Counted from the first letter of the stretch, positions 53,324 through 62,425 are shown. The stretch: DNA of 64,000 nucleotides from Deltaproteobacteria bacterium (GCA_029210625.1 JARGFU010000004.1:85329-149328), one strand, 5' to 3'. Numbers and translations: made by a program. Notes: a model not told the origin generated them from the sequence alone.

Positions 53324-53787
53324 CCGGCGCGCACCACCAGCACGAGGTCGCCGAGGAACTCGGAGGCGTCGTAGCTGGAGAAGACGGGGACCTGGACGAG
53401 GCCCAGCTCGTCCTTCGCCTGCTGCAGCTCCTGCTTGCCGACGTGGGGCAGCGTGAGGCCCGCCGGGAGCGCGCCCCACTGCCCCAGGGTCTCGCCCTGG
53501 GCGCTGCGCACGACGACGTAGGCGACCCGGTCGGTCTTCTGGAGATCGTCGAGCTTGGACTGCACCTGCTTCTTCTCGGAGAAGAGGATCGCCGGCTCGG
53601 CCGAGCGGGCCATGTAGCGGGCGAGCACGGCGCCCCAGGCGAGATCGTGGGAGGCGGGCTCGGCCGCGGAGGCGGGCGCCACCACGTAGCCTCCCGCGCC
53701 GGCGTCCCCGTGAGCGCAGGCGGTCGTGAAGAGCGGCAGGGTGGCGACGGCCAGCGCGAGGGTGAGGGGCAGGGTTCTCTCTCTCAT
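53320..53787 (-). CDS. Lipoprotein with periplasmic-sensor-like domain, copy A
   Basis: 155 residues from ATG 53787. Lipobox FTTAC. Domain: LARYMARSAEPAILFSEKKQ, LQKTDRVAYVVVRSAQGE, SEFLGDLVLVVRAG. This layout resembles the small periplasmic sensor domain (CHASE8/single-Cache-like) of bacterial kinases, in which a helix with AxPxLLF precedes a beta-sheet core. The domain here is anchored as a lipoprotein with no kinase attached. Strongly similar to 53962-54423 (about 65-70% by eye). Confidence 0.72.
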   Translation of the reverse strand: MRERTLPLTLALAVATLPLFTTACAHGDAGAGGYVVAPASAAEPASHDLAWGAVLARYMARSAEPAILFSEKKQVQSKLDDLQKTDRVAYVVVRSAQGETLGQWGALPAGLTLPHVGKQELQQAKDELGLVQVPVFSSYDASEFLGDLVLVVRAG

Positions 53788-53894
53788 GGCGTACTCCAGA
53801 AAAATCGAAGAGGGGGAGAGCGGGGCTCTCGGGCACGCTCCGGAATTGCAGCGCCCGTACCAGCGTGGCGATCGGCCCAAGCGCCTGAAATCAG

Positions 53895-53911
53895 GCCGAT
53901 CTTCGATCGGC
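53895..53911. other. Short perfect hairpin between paralogous lipoprotein genes
   Basis: GCCGATC (53895-53901) and GATCGGC (53905-53911) around TTC. No T run. It lies between the two lipoprotein paralogues, downstream of copy B and upstream of copy A. Confidence 0.4.
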
Positions 53912-53961
53912 AGCGGAGCCGGTGTTCTCGGATCCGGGTCCCGGGATCGGGACGCCGGCGT

Positions 53962-54423
53962 CTAGCGGAGGCGGAGCACCAGCACCAGGTCACCGAGGAA
54001 CTCGGAGTCCTCGTAGCTCGAGAAGACCGGGACCTGGACGACGCCCAGCGCCTCTCTCGCCTGCTGCTGCTCCTCCTTGCCGAGGGCCGGCAGCTCCAGG
54101 CCCTCCGGGAGCGCCCCCCACTCCCCGAGGGGCTCGCCCTGGACGCTGCGCACGACGACGTAGGCGATCCGGTCGGTCTTCTGCAGATCGTCCAGCCTCG
54201 ACTGCACCTGCTTCTTCTCGACGAAGAGGATCGCCGGCTCGGCCGAGCGCGCCATGTAGCGGGCGAGGACCGTGGCCCAGGCGAGATCCTGGGAGGGGGT
54301 GGCCTCGGGGGCCGCCTTCACCGCGTAGCCACCGGCGCCCGCGCCGGTGTCGCCGCCGTGGGCGCAGCCGACCGCCAGCAGGGTGAGCAGGGCGAGGCTT
54401 GCGATGGGGAGCGGGGCTCTCAT
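53962..54423 (-). CDS. Lipoprotein with periplasmic-sensor-like domain, copy B
   Basis: 153 residues from ATG 54423. Lipobox LLAVGC. Shares LARYMARSAEPAILF, KKQVQSRLDDLQKTDRIAYVVVRS and SEFLGDLVLVLRLR with copy A, so the pair arose by tandem duplication. The domain type (Cache/CHASE8-like) is inferred from pattern. The upstream region to 54540 is AT-richer, including TATGATGGATAG and TTACATAAATATGG on the minus strand, and may hold the promoter. Confidence 0.72.
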   Translation of the reverse strand: MRAPLPIASLALLTLLAVGCAHGGDTGAGAGGYAVKAAPEATPSQDLAWATVLARYMARSAEPAILFVEKKQVQSRLDDLQKTDRIAYVVVRSVQGEPLGEWGALPEGLELPALGKEEQQQAREALGVVQVPVFSSYEDSEFLGDLVLVLRLR

Positions 54424-54567
54424 GGTGCGTCTCCTGAACCGGTCCGGTCCTTCGACCGGGCCCGAGGAGAGACTACCATATTTATGTAACTTTCTATCCA
54501 TCATACCTCGAAGAAACCTCCCCCCAAGAGACAACCCACCGAATTCAGGGACATCTGACATTCGGGT

Positions 54568-54591
54568 GGCACCTATCGGGGCACCTATCGG
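54568..54591. repeat. Tandem 12-bp repeat GGCACCTATCGG x2
   Basis: Two adjacent copies. The core GGCACCTATC is the reverse complement of GATAGGTGCC at 55531-55540. Together they bracket the SDR gene as an inverted pair. Confidence 0.75.
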
Positions 54592-54616
54592 GGTGCTTCT
54601 TCTGAGTGCCGGGCGG

Positions 54617-55504
54617 CTAGCGGAGGGATTCGGCGAGGGCCTCGCTCTTCTCCCAGAGGGCCTCGGCCAGGGCGTCGTCCTGGGCCGAAGCGGAGGTCTT
54701 CGCCGGCTGGCAGTCGGACCAGTACTGGCCGGAGGCGCCCGCCCCGAGCGGGTTCACCGCGAGGAGGCACTGGGTCGCCGCACCCTGGGGGATGCTCTTC
54801 ACCTTCGCCGGATCCATGGTGGTGAAGAAGGCCTCGGTCTCGCCGGGGTTGTTGCGGCCGAGGTTGGTGCGGATGACCCCGGGGTGGAGCGAGCAGGCGA
54901 CCTTCGCGCTGCCCTCGAAGCGGCGGGCGAGGCTGCGGGCGAAGAGGACGTTGGCGAGCTTGGACTGACCGTAGGCGGGCCAGGCCGAGTAGGTCGCGGC
55001 CATCGAGAGATCGTCGAGCTCGATCCCCACCTCCGGCGCCATGAAGTGGGCGCCGCTGCTGACCACCACCACCCGGCCATCGGCGGCGAGGCGGTCCTCC
55101 AGGGCCCGGACCAGGATGAAGTGACCGAGGTGGTTGGTGAGGAACTGCAGCTCGAGGCCGTGCTTCACCGTTCGCTCGGGCAGGGCCATGATCCCGGCGT
55201 TGCAGATCAGGGCGTCGATCGGTCGGTCCAGCGCCCTCACCGCGGCCGCCGCCTCCCGGACCGAGCTCGGCTCGGAGAGCTCGCAGGCGATGGGGGTGCC
55301 CGCCACGCCGGCGCCCTCGAGCGCCTCCCGGGCCCGGGCCTCGGTGCGGGCGAGCCCGATGACGTGGGCGCCCCGCAGCCCGAGCACCCGGGCGGTCTCC
55401 TGGCCGATCCCCGAGTTGCAGCCGGTGACGAGGACGGTCTTGCCCGAGAGATCGAGGCCCTCGGTGACCTCCTCGGCGGTCGAAGAAAACGAGAAGTCGC
55501 TCAT
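54617..55504 (-). CDS. Short-chain dehydrogenase/reductase
   Basis: 295 residues from ATG 55504. NAD(P)-binding TGCNSGIG; NAGIMALP; active site Ser/Tyr/Lys in VVSSGAHF and YGQSK. The protein resembles retinol-dehydrogenase/WW-domain-oxidoreductase-like SDRs; the substrate is unknown. It is bracketed by inverted GGCACCTATC/GATAGGTGCC repeats, suggesting past mobility of the cassette. Confidence 0.9.
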   Translation of the reverse strand: MSDFSFSSTAEEVTEGLDLSGKTVLVTGCNSGIGQETARVLGLRGAHVIGLARTEARAREALEGAGVAGTPIACELSEPSSVREAAAAVRALDRPIDALICNAGIMALPERTVKHGLELQFLTNHLGHFILVRALEDRLAADGRVVVVSSGAHFMAPEVGIELDDLSMAATYSAWPAYGQSKLANVLFARSLARRFEGSAKVACSLHPGVIRTNLGRNNPGETEAFFTTMDPAKVKSIPQGAATQCLLAVNPLGAGASGQYWSDCQPAKTSASAQDDALAEALWEKSEALAESLR

Positions 55505-55530
55505 GACCCCAGACCATGCCCCCGCTCCCT

Positions 55531-55625
55531 GATAGGTGCCAGCCACTTAGTGGAGGCCGGATTCCAGGGGCTTGGCGGCTTGCCTGCCCCCTCGCCGGGA
55601 GCTTGCTAAGTGGCTGGCACCTGTC
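55531..55625. repeat. 95-bp palindromic repeat, GGTGCCAGCCACTTAG type
   Basis: Arms 55531-55550 and 55606-55625 match 19 of 20 bases as inverted repeats; the interior is 55 bases. The left arm resembles the sequence inside the ceramidase-like gene at 28193. MITE/REP-like. It lies in the divergent region between the SDR gene and the large BNR lipoprotein gene. Confidence 0.83.
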
Positions 55626-55643
55626 AGGAGCACCTGTCAGGAG
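55618..55643. repeat. Tandem 13-bp repeat CACCTGTCAGGAG x2
   Basis: Two exact copies (55618-55630 and 55631-55643), the first overlapping the right arm of the palindrome. Structure matches the tandem duplication at 54568-54591. Confidence 0.8.
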
Positions 55644-55691
55644 GGTGGACGGGGCGTGGTAGATTGGCTCCTCATCGGGGGTGTGAAGCGG

Positions 55692-58586
55692 ATGCAGCTG
55701 CAGTCGAAGATCTCGCCGGGGGTGGCGGTCGCGGTCCTGGGGACGTCGGTCCTCCTCGCGACGGCCTGCGGGCGGGACTTCGCCCTGCCGGTCCTGGTCG
55801 ACACCCCGGTCCTCGATCTGCTCGTCGAGCCGGAGATCCTGCGGCCGGGGCAGACCCTCTCCATCTCCTTCCGGCCCCTGGTGGAGGGCACCCCCACGGT
55901 GACGGTGAACGGCCGCCCCGCCAACCGGGCCGATCCCCTCGCGCACCTCTACACCTACACCGTCGAGGGCACCGAGGGTGAGGTCCTCACCGTGCAGGTC
56001 GCCTTCCCCGGCGGGGAGTCGGCCACCGGGCAGGCCTTCGTCGATGCGGTGCCCCCCGAGGCCGCGGCCACCGCCGACCTGCTCCTGGAGATGCGGCCCC
56101 GGGGCTCGAACGATCTGCTCTCCGCCGTGGACGGAGCCTTCGCCGGGGACGTCGCCCGGGTGGTGATCTCCGCCGATGCGGCCGGCGAGGAGCTCCTCGC
56201 CACCGTGGTGCCCTCCTCGGGCGGCGGCTTCACCGGGCTCTCGGTGGGAGACAACAGCGCGGCCCTCCTCCACGTCCTCGCCGAGGACGCGGTGGGCAAC
56301 CGCAGCCCGCCGACGGTGATCCCCAACGACATCGCCGCGCCGGCCTTCACCGCCCTGCGCCTCTCCCCCGATCCGCCCCGCTCGGGCGCCCCCTTCCGGA
56401 TCGAGATCGAGAGTGATCCGGACGTGGCGAGCGCCGACGCCACCTACGATCGAGGCGGCGCCCTGGCCGAGGCCGCCCTGGCCCTCGAGGGCGGCGCCTG
56501 GGGGGTGGAGCTCGGGGCCCTCGACTACACCGGCCCCGCCACCCTCTCCCTCGAGCTCATCGACGCCGCCGGCAACCCGGCCCGGCAGGAGCTCTCCCTC
56601 GAGGTCGCCCCGCCGGCCGCCCTGGACGAGGCGGCGATCCGCCTGCGGCGGACGAGCCCGGATGCGCCCACCTGGGAGGTCCTCGGCCTCCCGGGCGCCG
56701 CCCCGGCCGGCACCGAGCTCGCCGTCTCCCTCCTGGTGGTCGGCTCGAGCTGGGCCCCCCAGGGCACGGCGCTCGTGGGCCCCGACGGCGCCTTCCCCGC
56801 CGTCGCCCTCGACCGGGACCTGGCCCCCAGCGACACCCTCGGCCTCGAGGTGCGCCTGCCGGGGACCAGCACCAAGCTCGTCTCCACCTTCCTGAGCCCC
56901 GACCGGACCCGGCCCGGGCTGGCCTCCACCCCGGCCGGCCTGGTCGGCGGACCGGCGGCCCCGATCCAGGTGACCTTCACCACCAGCGAGCCGGTGGTCG
57001 ACGGGGTCACCCTCGTGACCGCGGTGGCCCCCGCCCGGCGCACCGACCCCGGCGGCGAGACGACCGCCCCGGCCTTCGAGTACCTCGTCCCTCCCTCCCA
57101 TCCGGACGGCGCCCTCGAGGCCACCCTCACCCTGATCGATCGCGCCAACAACGTGGGGGTCGTCCTCCTCGACCTCGTCGCCGACACCACCGGCCCCGCG
57201 GTCTCCTTCGACTGGAGCGAGCCCCTCACGCCCCCGACCTCTCTCCTGCCGCCCCCCGACGTCACGGCGACGATCACCGACGGCCACGCCGCGGTCGCCA
57301 GCGTGAGCTACCGCGCCTTCCGGGTGGACCTCGGGCAGTGGTGGTCGGGCACCGGCTACGACGCCCCCGCGCCCGTCGATCACCCCATCGCGCTCGCCGC
57401 CCTGCCCGACTGGCGCTTCTGGCTCCGGGACCAGGGCCGGCCCGCCGGAGAGCCCCTCCTCGACCTGCCCATCAACGGCCGGATCCGGATCTTCTTCGAC
57501 CTCGCCGACACGGTGGGCAACACCTCCCGCCACACCTTCACCGCCTCACGCTACGCGAGCGCCGACGTCTTCCAGGAGGGGAGCGGCCGCGGCTGGCTCT
57601 CGGCGGCCGCCCTCGCGGGCCCGGTGGCCTGCGCGGTCGGGCGCTCCTACGAGAGCGCCGGCGGCGCCTACGATCCGGGCGGGGGCAGCTTCTTCCTCCT
57701 GGGCTCCTCCGACCACGGGGTGACCTGGAGCCGGAAGCCCACGCCCGTCGCGGTGACCGGGGAGAGCCCCTACCCCACGGACCTCGCCCTCGACGACCTG
57801 GGCGCCCGCGGGGTGGTCGTCGGCTCCGACGGCCTGGTGCTGACCCTCCGGGCCGGGTGCAGCGCCGACGCGGTCATCGACCTCGGCCTCCAGGGGAAGC
57901 TCGCGGCGGCGACCTGGGAGGGTGACACCGCCTGGATCGCCGGGGACGACGGCGTCTTCCGGGGCGATCAGGGCGGCACCCTCTGGACCCCGGTGCTCGA
58001 CTGGCCTCGCTTCACCGGGATCGTGCGCCTGGGTCCGGGCCGCCTCCTGGCCTCGACCGCCTCCGGCGCCTTCCACCGCTCGACGGACGGCGGCGCGACC
58101 TGGAGCGCCCATCAGGTCCTCACCCCCACCCAGGAGATCACGGCGCTGACCGCCGACGACGACGGGATCGCCTACGCCGGCGGCGCCGGCTTCCTCCTCG
58201 AGTCCCACGACGGCGGCCAGAGCTGGGCGCCGGTGGCGATGCCCCTGAACATGACCGACTACGGGGTCTGGCAGACCTGGCAGCTCCAGGCCTCGGGGAC
58301 CCGCGACGGCTTCTGGGCGCTGGTCCAGTACCAGATGGAGAACACCTCGAACCCCGCCTCGCCCTACGTCTACACCGAGTGGTGGTTCGCCAGCCGCGCC
58401 GGGGGACCCTGGCTCTGGATGGGGAACTACGGGGACGGCTACTTCCGCTACCGGCGCTCGTCGGTCCTGATGTTCGACACCTACCGGGGCTGGCTCCTGG
58501 GCTTCGACGACCAGGCGGGCGAGCCGGTGGTGCTCCTCGAGAGCACGGTGAGCGGCGGACCGCAGGGTTGGAGGTGGTGGCCCTAG
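55692..58586 (+). CDS. Large Ig-like/BNR-repeat lipoprotein
   Basis: 964 residues from ATG 55692. Lipobox SVLLATAC. The N-terminal two-thirds contains several bacterial Ig-like modules (VNGRPANRADPLAHLYTYTV, LSLELIDAAGNPARQELSLEV, VTFTTSEPVVDGV). The C-terminal third is a Ycf48/BNR-type propeller (LLGSSDHGVTWSRKP, RSTDGGATWS, LLESHDGGQSWAPVAMP). Probably a surface carbohydrate- or protein-binding protein; no catalytic motif seen. Its stop overlaps the convergent antiporter end by 4 bases. Confidence 0.8.
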   Translation: MQLQSKISPGVAVAVLGTSVLLATACGRDFALPVLVDTPVLDLLVEPEILRPGQTLSISFRPLVEGTPTVTVNGRPANRADPLAHLYTYTVEGTEGEVLTVQVAFPGGESATGQAFVDAVPPEAAATADLLLEMRPRGSNDLLSAVDGAFAGDVARVVISADAAGEELLATVVPSSGGGFTGLSVGDNSAALLHVLAEDAVGNRSPPTVIPNDIAAPAFTALRLSPDPPRSGAPFRIEIESDPDVASADATYDRGGALAEAALALEGGAWGVELGALDYTGPATLSLELIDAAGNPARQELSLEVAPPAALDEAAIRLRRTSPDAPTWEVLGLPGAAPAGTELAVSLLVVGSSWAPQGTALVGPDGAFPAVALDRDLAPSDTLGLEVRLPGTSTKLVSTFLSPDRTRPGLASTPAGLVGGPAAPIQVTFTTSEPVVDGVTLVTAVAPARRTDPGGETTAPAFEYLVPPSHPDGALEATLTLIDRANNVGVVLLDLVADTTGPAVSFDWSEPLTPPTSLLPPPDVTATITDGHAAVASVSYRAFRVDLGQWWSGTGYDAPAPVDHPIALAALPDWRFWLRDQGRPAGEPLLDLPINGRIRIFFDLADTVGNTSRHTFTASRYASADVFQEGSGRGWLSAAALAGPVACAVGRSYESAGGAYDPGGGSFFLLGSSDHGVTWSRKPTPVAVTGESPYPTDLALDDLGARGVVVGSDGLVLTLRAGCSADAVIDLGLQGKLAAATWEGDTAWIAGDDGVFRGDQGGTLWTPVLDWPRFTGIVRLGPGRLLASTASGAFHRSTDGGATWSAHQVLTPTQEITALTADDDGIAYAGGAGFLLESHDGGQSWAPVAMPLNMTDYGVWQTWQLQASGTRDGFWALVQYQMENTSNPASPYVYTEWWFASRAGGPWLWMGNYGDGYFRYRRSSVLMFDTYRGWLLGFDDQAGEPVVLLESTVSGGPQGWRWWP

Positions 58587-59689
58587 GGCGCCTCCTCCGG
58601 CCCCGGGCCGAGGAGATCGCTCGGTGACCAGCCCCGCTCCTTGCCGATCCGGACCAGCCGGCTGACGACCGCGATCCAGGCGGGGCTGACGAGGAGCGAG
58701 AGGGCGATGATGCCCACCGCGAGGTTGCGGCCGAAGTCGCTGATGAGCCCCGAGCGCCCGCCGACCTCGGCCAGGACGAAGGAGAACTCCCCGACCTGGG
58801 CCAGCAGCTTGGCCAGGTGCTCGAGCACGAAGCCCAGGTCGATCATCATCCCCACCGAGACGAAGAAGACCGCCACCAGGAGCACCCGCAGGGGCTCGAG
58901 GCTGCGGTGCACCCACTCGGTCTCCCGGGCGGAGGCGACGACGATCCCGGCGACGAAGGCGCCCAGGGCGGTGGAGAGCTGGAAGAGGGCGGTGAGGGTG
59001 GCGAAGCCGAAGCAGAGCACGAAGGCCCCGAAGACCTGCAGCTCGTGATCGTCGCGCAGGCGGCTGGCGAAGGGCAGGGAGATCTGTCCGCGGCGCAGGA
59101 TGAGCGCGACCACGGTGATGATCCCGACGCCCCCCACCACCTGGAGCCCGACGGTGGTGAGATCCTCGGCGCCGGTGGAGAGCAGGCCGATCACCAGGAG
59201 CATCGGCACCACGGCCATGTCCTGGACCAGGAGGATGCCCAGGGCGTCGTGGCCGGCCTGGGAGGCGAGCTGCCCCCGGCTACGGAGGATCGAGATCACC
59301 ACCGCGGTGCTCGAGAGGGAGATGACGAAGCCGAGGAGCACGGAGCGCCCGAGGGGCCAGTCGAGGAAGGCGCCGAGGGCGAGCACCAGCCCGACGCTGG
59401 CGAGGATCTGCAGGAGGGTGCCCCCGATCGCGACCTTCCAGTTGGCGACCAGGCGGGGGAGGGAGACCTCCATCCCGAAGAAGAAGAGGAGGAGGACGAC
59501 CCCGAAGTCCCCGAGCCGGGCGGCCACCGCGGGCTCGGCGAAGATCTCCAGGCCGTGCTCGCCCAGGAGGACACCGGCCAGCAGGTAGACGATGACGTGC
59601 GGCTGACGCAGGCGCCGCAGGATCATGCCGAGGACGAGCACCAGCAGGGCCGCCCCGACGACCTTCGGCAGGTAGGGGTCCAGGTGCAC
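58583..59689 (-). CDS. Cation:proton antiporter (KefB/NapA-like), apparently missing a segment
   Basis: 368 residues of a monovalent cation/proton antiporter-2-type protein in the inner membrane. Signatures: RRLRQPHVIVYLLAGVLLGEHG, GLQVVGGVGI, and QVGEFSFVLAE near the C-terminus. Family members usually have about 30-45 residues (one or two membrane helices) between the LxxxLEH region and the QxGEFxFVL motif. Here FVLEHLAKLLAQVGEFSFVL is continuous (residues 287-305), so a helix appears lost. No TrkA-N domain. Function is doubtful without the missing helix. Confidence 0.8.
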   Translation of the reverse strand: MHLDPYLPKVVGAALLVLVLGMILRRLRQPHVIVYLLAGVLLGEHGLEIFAEPAVAARLGDFGVVLLLFFFGMEVSLPRLVANWKVAIGGTLLQILASVGLVLALGAFLDWPLGRSVLLGFVISLSSTAVVISILRSRGQLASQAGHDALGILLVQDMAVVPMLLVIGLLSTGAEDLTTVGLQVVGGVGIITVVALILRRGQISLPFASRLRDDHELQVFGAFVLCFGFATLTALFQLSTALGAFVAGIVVASARETEWVHRSLEPLRVLLVAVFFVSVGMMIDLGFVLEHLAKLLAQVGEFSFVLAEVGGRSGLISDFGRNLAVGIIALSLLVSPAWIAVVSRLVRIGKERGWSPSDLLGPGPEEAP

Positions 59690-59701
59690 GCGCGGGCGCT
59701 C

Positions 59702-60526
59702 CTAGTCCTCGGCGGAGACGGCGCCGGCGAAGAAGCGGCGCAGGATCTGTTGCTCGATCTGGCCCGTCTCCTGGGCCCGGGCCGGCACCCGCAGGTTCAG
59801 GGCGTACTCGCCCTCCTTGAGGACCTGGAGGGAGGCGTTGGGATCCACCAGGAAGGACTCCAGGCCGTGCTCACGGGCGGTCTGCTGCATGTCCCGCCGG
59901 GCCTCGTCGAGGTAGGGGGCGCAGACCTCCCGGGCGACCTCGAGCAGGCGCGCCTCGGCGGCCTCCCAGGGCTCTCCCTTGCCCACCGGGACCGAGATGA
60001 TGTGCAGCACGAAGGCGTGAGTGAAGGTCTCGTTGGTGACGGTCTGGGAGAGGAGGAGCGCGTTGGGGAGGATCAGCGCCCGGCCCGTGCGGCGGTGCCA
60101 GGGACCGACCTCCAGGAGGGTGGTGGTCAGCGCGCCGATGTCGATGACGTCCCCCCGGATCCCGCCGATGGCGACCCGATCGCCCACGGTGTAGCTGCCC
60201 GCGCTGGCGCGCAGGAGCGCCCCGCTGAAGCAGAGGATCAGCTCCTTGGTGGCGATCACGATGGCCGCGGCGATGGCCGCCACCGAGATCGCGAAGGTGC
60301 GTAGCTCGGAGGCCCAGACGACGGTCAGCCCCAGGAAGAGGAGCAAGAGCGAGGCCCAGCGCACCTGCACCATCCAGCGCAGCTGCATCTGGTTGCTCGG
60401 CCAGTGCACGCGCCTCACGAAGCGAAGGGCGATCACCCGCAGGATGACCACCAGCAAGAGCACGATGCCGGTGGCCAGCAGGTTGCGCAGGAAGCCGCTG
60501 TCCTGGAGCAGGGTCTCGATCTCCAT
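59702..60526 (-). CDS. MscS-family mechanosensitive channel
   Basis: 274 residues. Two or three N-terminal membrane helices (LLATGIVLLLVVILRVIALRF, WASLLLLFLGLTVVWASEL), the TM3-like pore region (AIAAAIVIATKELILCFSGALL) and the beta domain (YTVGDRVAIGGIRGDVIDIG, RALILPNALLLSQTVTN). It relieves osmotic stress by opening under membrane tension. Stop and corA end are 5 bases apart, in one transcript with corA. Confidence 0.9.
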   Translation of the reverse strand: MEIETLLQDSGFLRNLLATGIVLLLVVILRVIALRFVRRVHWPSNQMQLRWMVQVRWASLLLLFLGLTVVWASELRTFAISVAAIAAAIVIATKELILCFSGALLRASAGSYTVGDRVAIGGIRGDVIDIGALTTTLLEVGPWHRRTGRALILPNALLLSQTVTNETFTHAFVLHIISVPVGKGEPWEAAEARLLEVAREVCAPYLDEARRDMQQTAREHGLESFLVDPNASLQVLKEGEYALNLRVPARAQETGQIEQQILRRFFAGAVSAED

Positions 60527-60530
60527 CGCT

Positions 60531-61640
60531 CTAGTCCCGTCTCCCCAGCCAGCCCCTGCGCCAGAAGAAGGCGAGCAGGAGCAGCGAGGTGATGGCCATG
60601 ATCCCGAGGGCGTAGGGGTAGCCGTAGCGCCAGGAGAGCTCGGGCATGTTCCAGGGTGAGCTCTGGGCGTCGAAGTTCATGCCGTAGAGGCCGGCGATGA
60701 AGCCCAGGGGCATGAAGAGGGTGGCGATGATGGTGAGGACCTTCATCACCTCGTTCATCCGGTGATCGTTCGCCGAGAGGTAGATGTCCATCAGGCCGGC
60801 GCAGAGATCGCGGCTGGAGTCGACGGCGTCCAGCAGACGGGCGGCGTGGTCCTGGCAGTCCCGCAGGAAGACGCGGGTCGCCTCCTCGATCTCGACCTCC
60901 TCGGTCCGGGCGAGGAAGCCGAGGGCCTCGCGGGTGGGGTAGAGCTGGCGGCGCAGGGCGTGCAGGCCCTGCCGGTACTCGTGGAGCTCGGCGGCGGCCG
61001 TGGGCCCGGCCCCCGCGTGGATGCGGTCCTCGAGCCGCTCGAGCTTCTCGTCGAAGTCCTCGACCACCGGGAAGTAGCTGTCGATGATCGTGTCGAGGAC
61101 GGCGTAGGCCAGGTAGTCGGCCCCCGCGTTGCGGATGCGCCCGCGGCCGTGGCGCAGGCGGGTGCGGACCGGATCGAAGCAGTCGCCGGGGCGCTCCTGC
61201 AGGGTGAGGACCCAGCCCTTGCCGAAGAAGAGGCTCACCTGCTCGAGCTGCACCGAGCCCTGGCCCACGGGCATCCGCACCACGGCGTAGATCTGATCGT
61301 CGTAGTCCTCGATCTTGGGCCGCTGGTGGACGTTCATCACGTCCTCCAGCGCCAGGGGGTGCAGGTCGAAGTGCTCCCCCAGGGCCCGGATGGTCTCGAC
61401 GTGGTCCACCCCGTCGACGTCGACCCAGACCACCGGCGCGCTGCCCTGGAGGCCCTTCAGCTCGGCGACCGAGGTGAGCTCCTTCTCCTCGATCGTCTCG
61501 GGCCCGTAGGTGATCACCCGGATCGTCGGCCGCCGCGCCTCGGGGGTCTCGTTGAGGGTGCCCGGGGGGGCTCCCACCACCGCCTTGTGGTGGGTCAGCC
61601 GGCCGATCTGATCGACGATCTTCCTTCGTACGCGGTCCAT
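60531..61640 (-). CDS. corA: CorA-type magnesium/cobalt transporter
   Basis: 369 residues from ATG 61640. A large cytoplasmic N-terminal domain precedes two C-terminal helices with the diagnostic YGMNF motif. Conserved ALEDVMNVHQRPKIEDYDD region. It moves Mg2+ (or Co2+/Ni2+) through a pentameric pore. It lies between phoU and mscS in a run of ion-related genes. Confidence 0.93.
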   Translation of the reverse strand: MDRVRRKIVDQIGRLTHHKAVVGAPPGTLNETPEARRPTIRVITYGPETIEEKELTSVAELKGLQGSAPVVWVDVDGVDHVETIRALGEHFDLHPLALEDVMNVHQRPKIEDYDDQIYAVVRMPVGQGSVQLEQVSLFFGKGWVLTLQERPGDCFDPVRTRLRHGRGRIRNAGADYLAYAVLDTIIDSYFPVVEDFDEKLERLEDRIHAGAGPTAAAELHEYRQGLHALRRQLYPTREALGFLARTEEVEIEEATRVFLRDCQDHAARLLDAVDSSRDLCAGLMDIYLSANDHRMNEVMKVLTIIATLFMPLGFIAGLYGMNFDAQSSPWNMPELSWRYGYPYALGIMAITSLLLLAFFWRRGWLGRRD

Positions 61641-61723
61641 GCGCGCCCCCCCCTTCAGGAGTCTCCTCTCCTCTACCTCCCCTCCCGGACGAAGGGGAGC
61701 CCCGCGCCGTCCGGGGCGCCGGC

Positions 61724-62416
61724 TCAGCGCTTGTCGGGGAGGTGGCCGCTGTGGCGGACGTCCCGCCCGAGGAGACAGAAGATGACCTCCTCGGCGAGGT
61801 TGGTGGCGTGGTCCCCCACCCGCTCGAGCCACTTGGCGATGGACTGGATGTGGATCCCCTCGTGCATCCAGTCGGGCCTGCTCCGCATGATGTCCAGGAT
61901 GTCCTTGAAGACCTTCTCGTAGAGGTGGTCCACCTCGTCGTCCCGCCCGAGGACCGCCCGGGCCTTCTCCGGGTCCTTCTCGACGAAGGCGTCGATGGCG
62001 TCGTGGACCATCCCCCGGGCCAGCTCGGCCATCCGGGGGATGTCGATGTAGGGCTGGGGAGGCGGCGGCTTGCCCGCCAGGTCCTCGGCCCGCTCGGCGA
62101 TGTTCACGGCCAGGTCACCGATCCGCTCCAGGTCGGTCACCATCTTCAGGGCCAGCGCCATGAAGCGCAGGTCCGAGGCCATCGGCTGCCAGCGGGCGAG
62201 GACGAGCAGGCAGAGCTCGTCGATCTCCATCTCCTGCCGGTTCACCGGGCCGTCGTCGCGGATGACCTTCCGGGCCTTGTCCGCGTCGCGCTCGACGAGC
62301 GCCTCGATGCTCTCGTCGATCATCGTCTCGACGCTGCCGGCCATCTTCAGGAGGGCCTCGCGCAGCTCGCCCAGCTTCGCCTCGTACTCTCGATCGGTGT
62401 GACTTCTCCCAGGCAT
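61724..62416 (-). CDS. phoU: Phosphate-transport regulator PhoU
   Basis: 230 residues, two similar three-helix bundles. Metal-binding motifs of the E/DxxxD type occur in DLERIGDLAVNIAERAEDL and RVGDHATNLAEEVIF. It represses the Pho response when phosphate is plentiful by acting on the PstSCAB transporter and its sensor kinase. It follows pstB by 9 bases. Confidence 0.95.
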   Translation of the reverse strand: MPGRSHTDREYEAKLGELREALLKMAGSVETMIDESIEALVERDADKARKVIRDDGPVNRQEMEIDELCLLVLARWQPMASDLRFMALALKMVTDLERIGDLAVNIAERAEDLAGKPPPPQPYIDIPRMAELARGMVHDAIDAFVEKDPEKARAVLGRDDEVDHLYEKVFKDILDIMRSRPDWMHEGIHIQSIAKWLERVGDHATNLAEEVIFCLLGRDVRHSGHLPDKR

Positions 62417-62425
62417 GACGCGACC

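Noticed and set aside
55572-55691. Earlier start for the large BNR lipoprotein
   Set aside because: The frame is open from 55572, but this part overlaps the palindromic repeat. ATG 55692 gives a proper lipoprotein signal.
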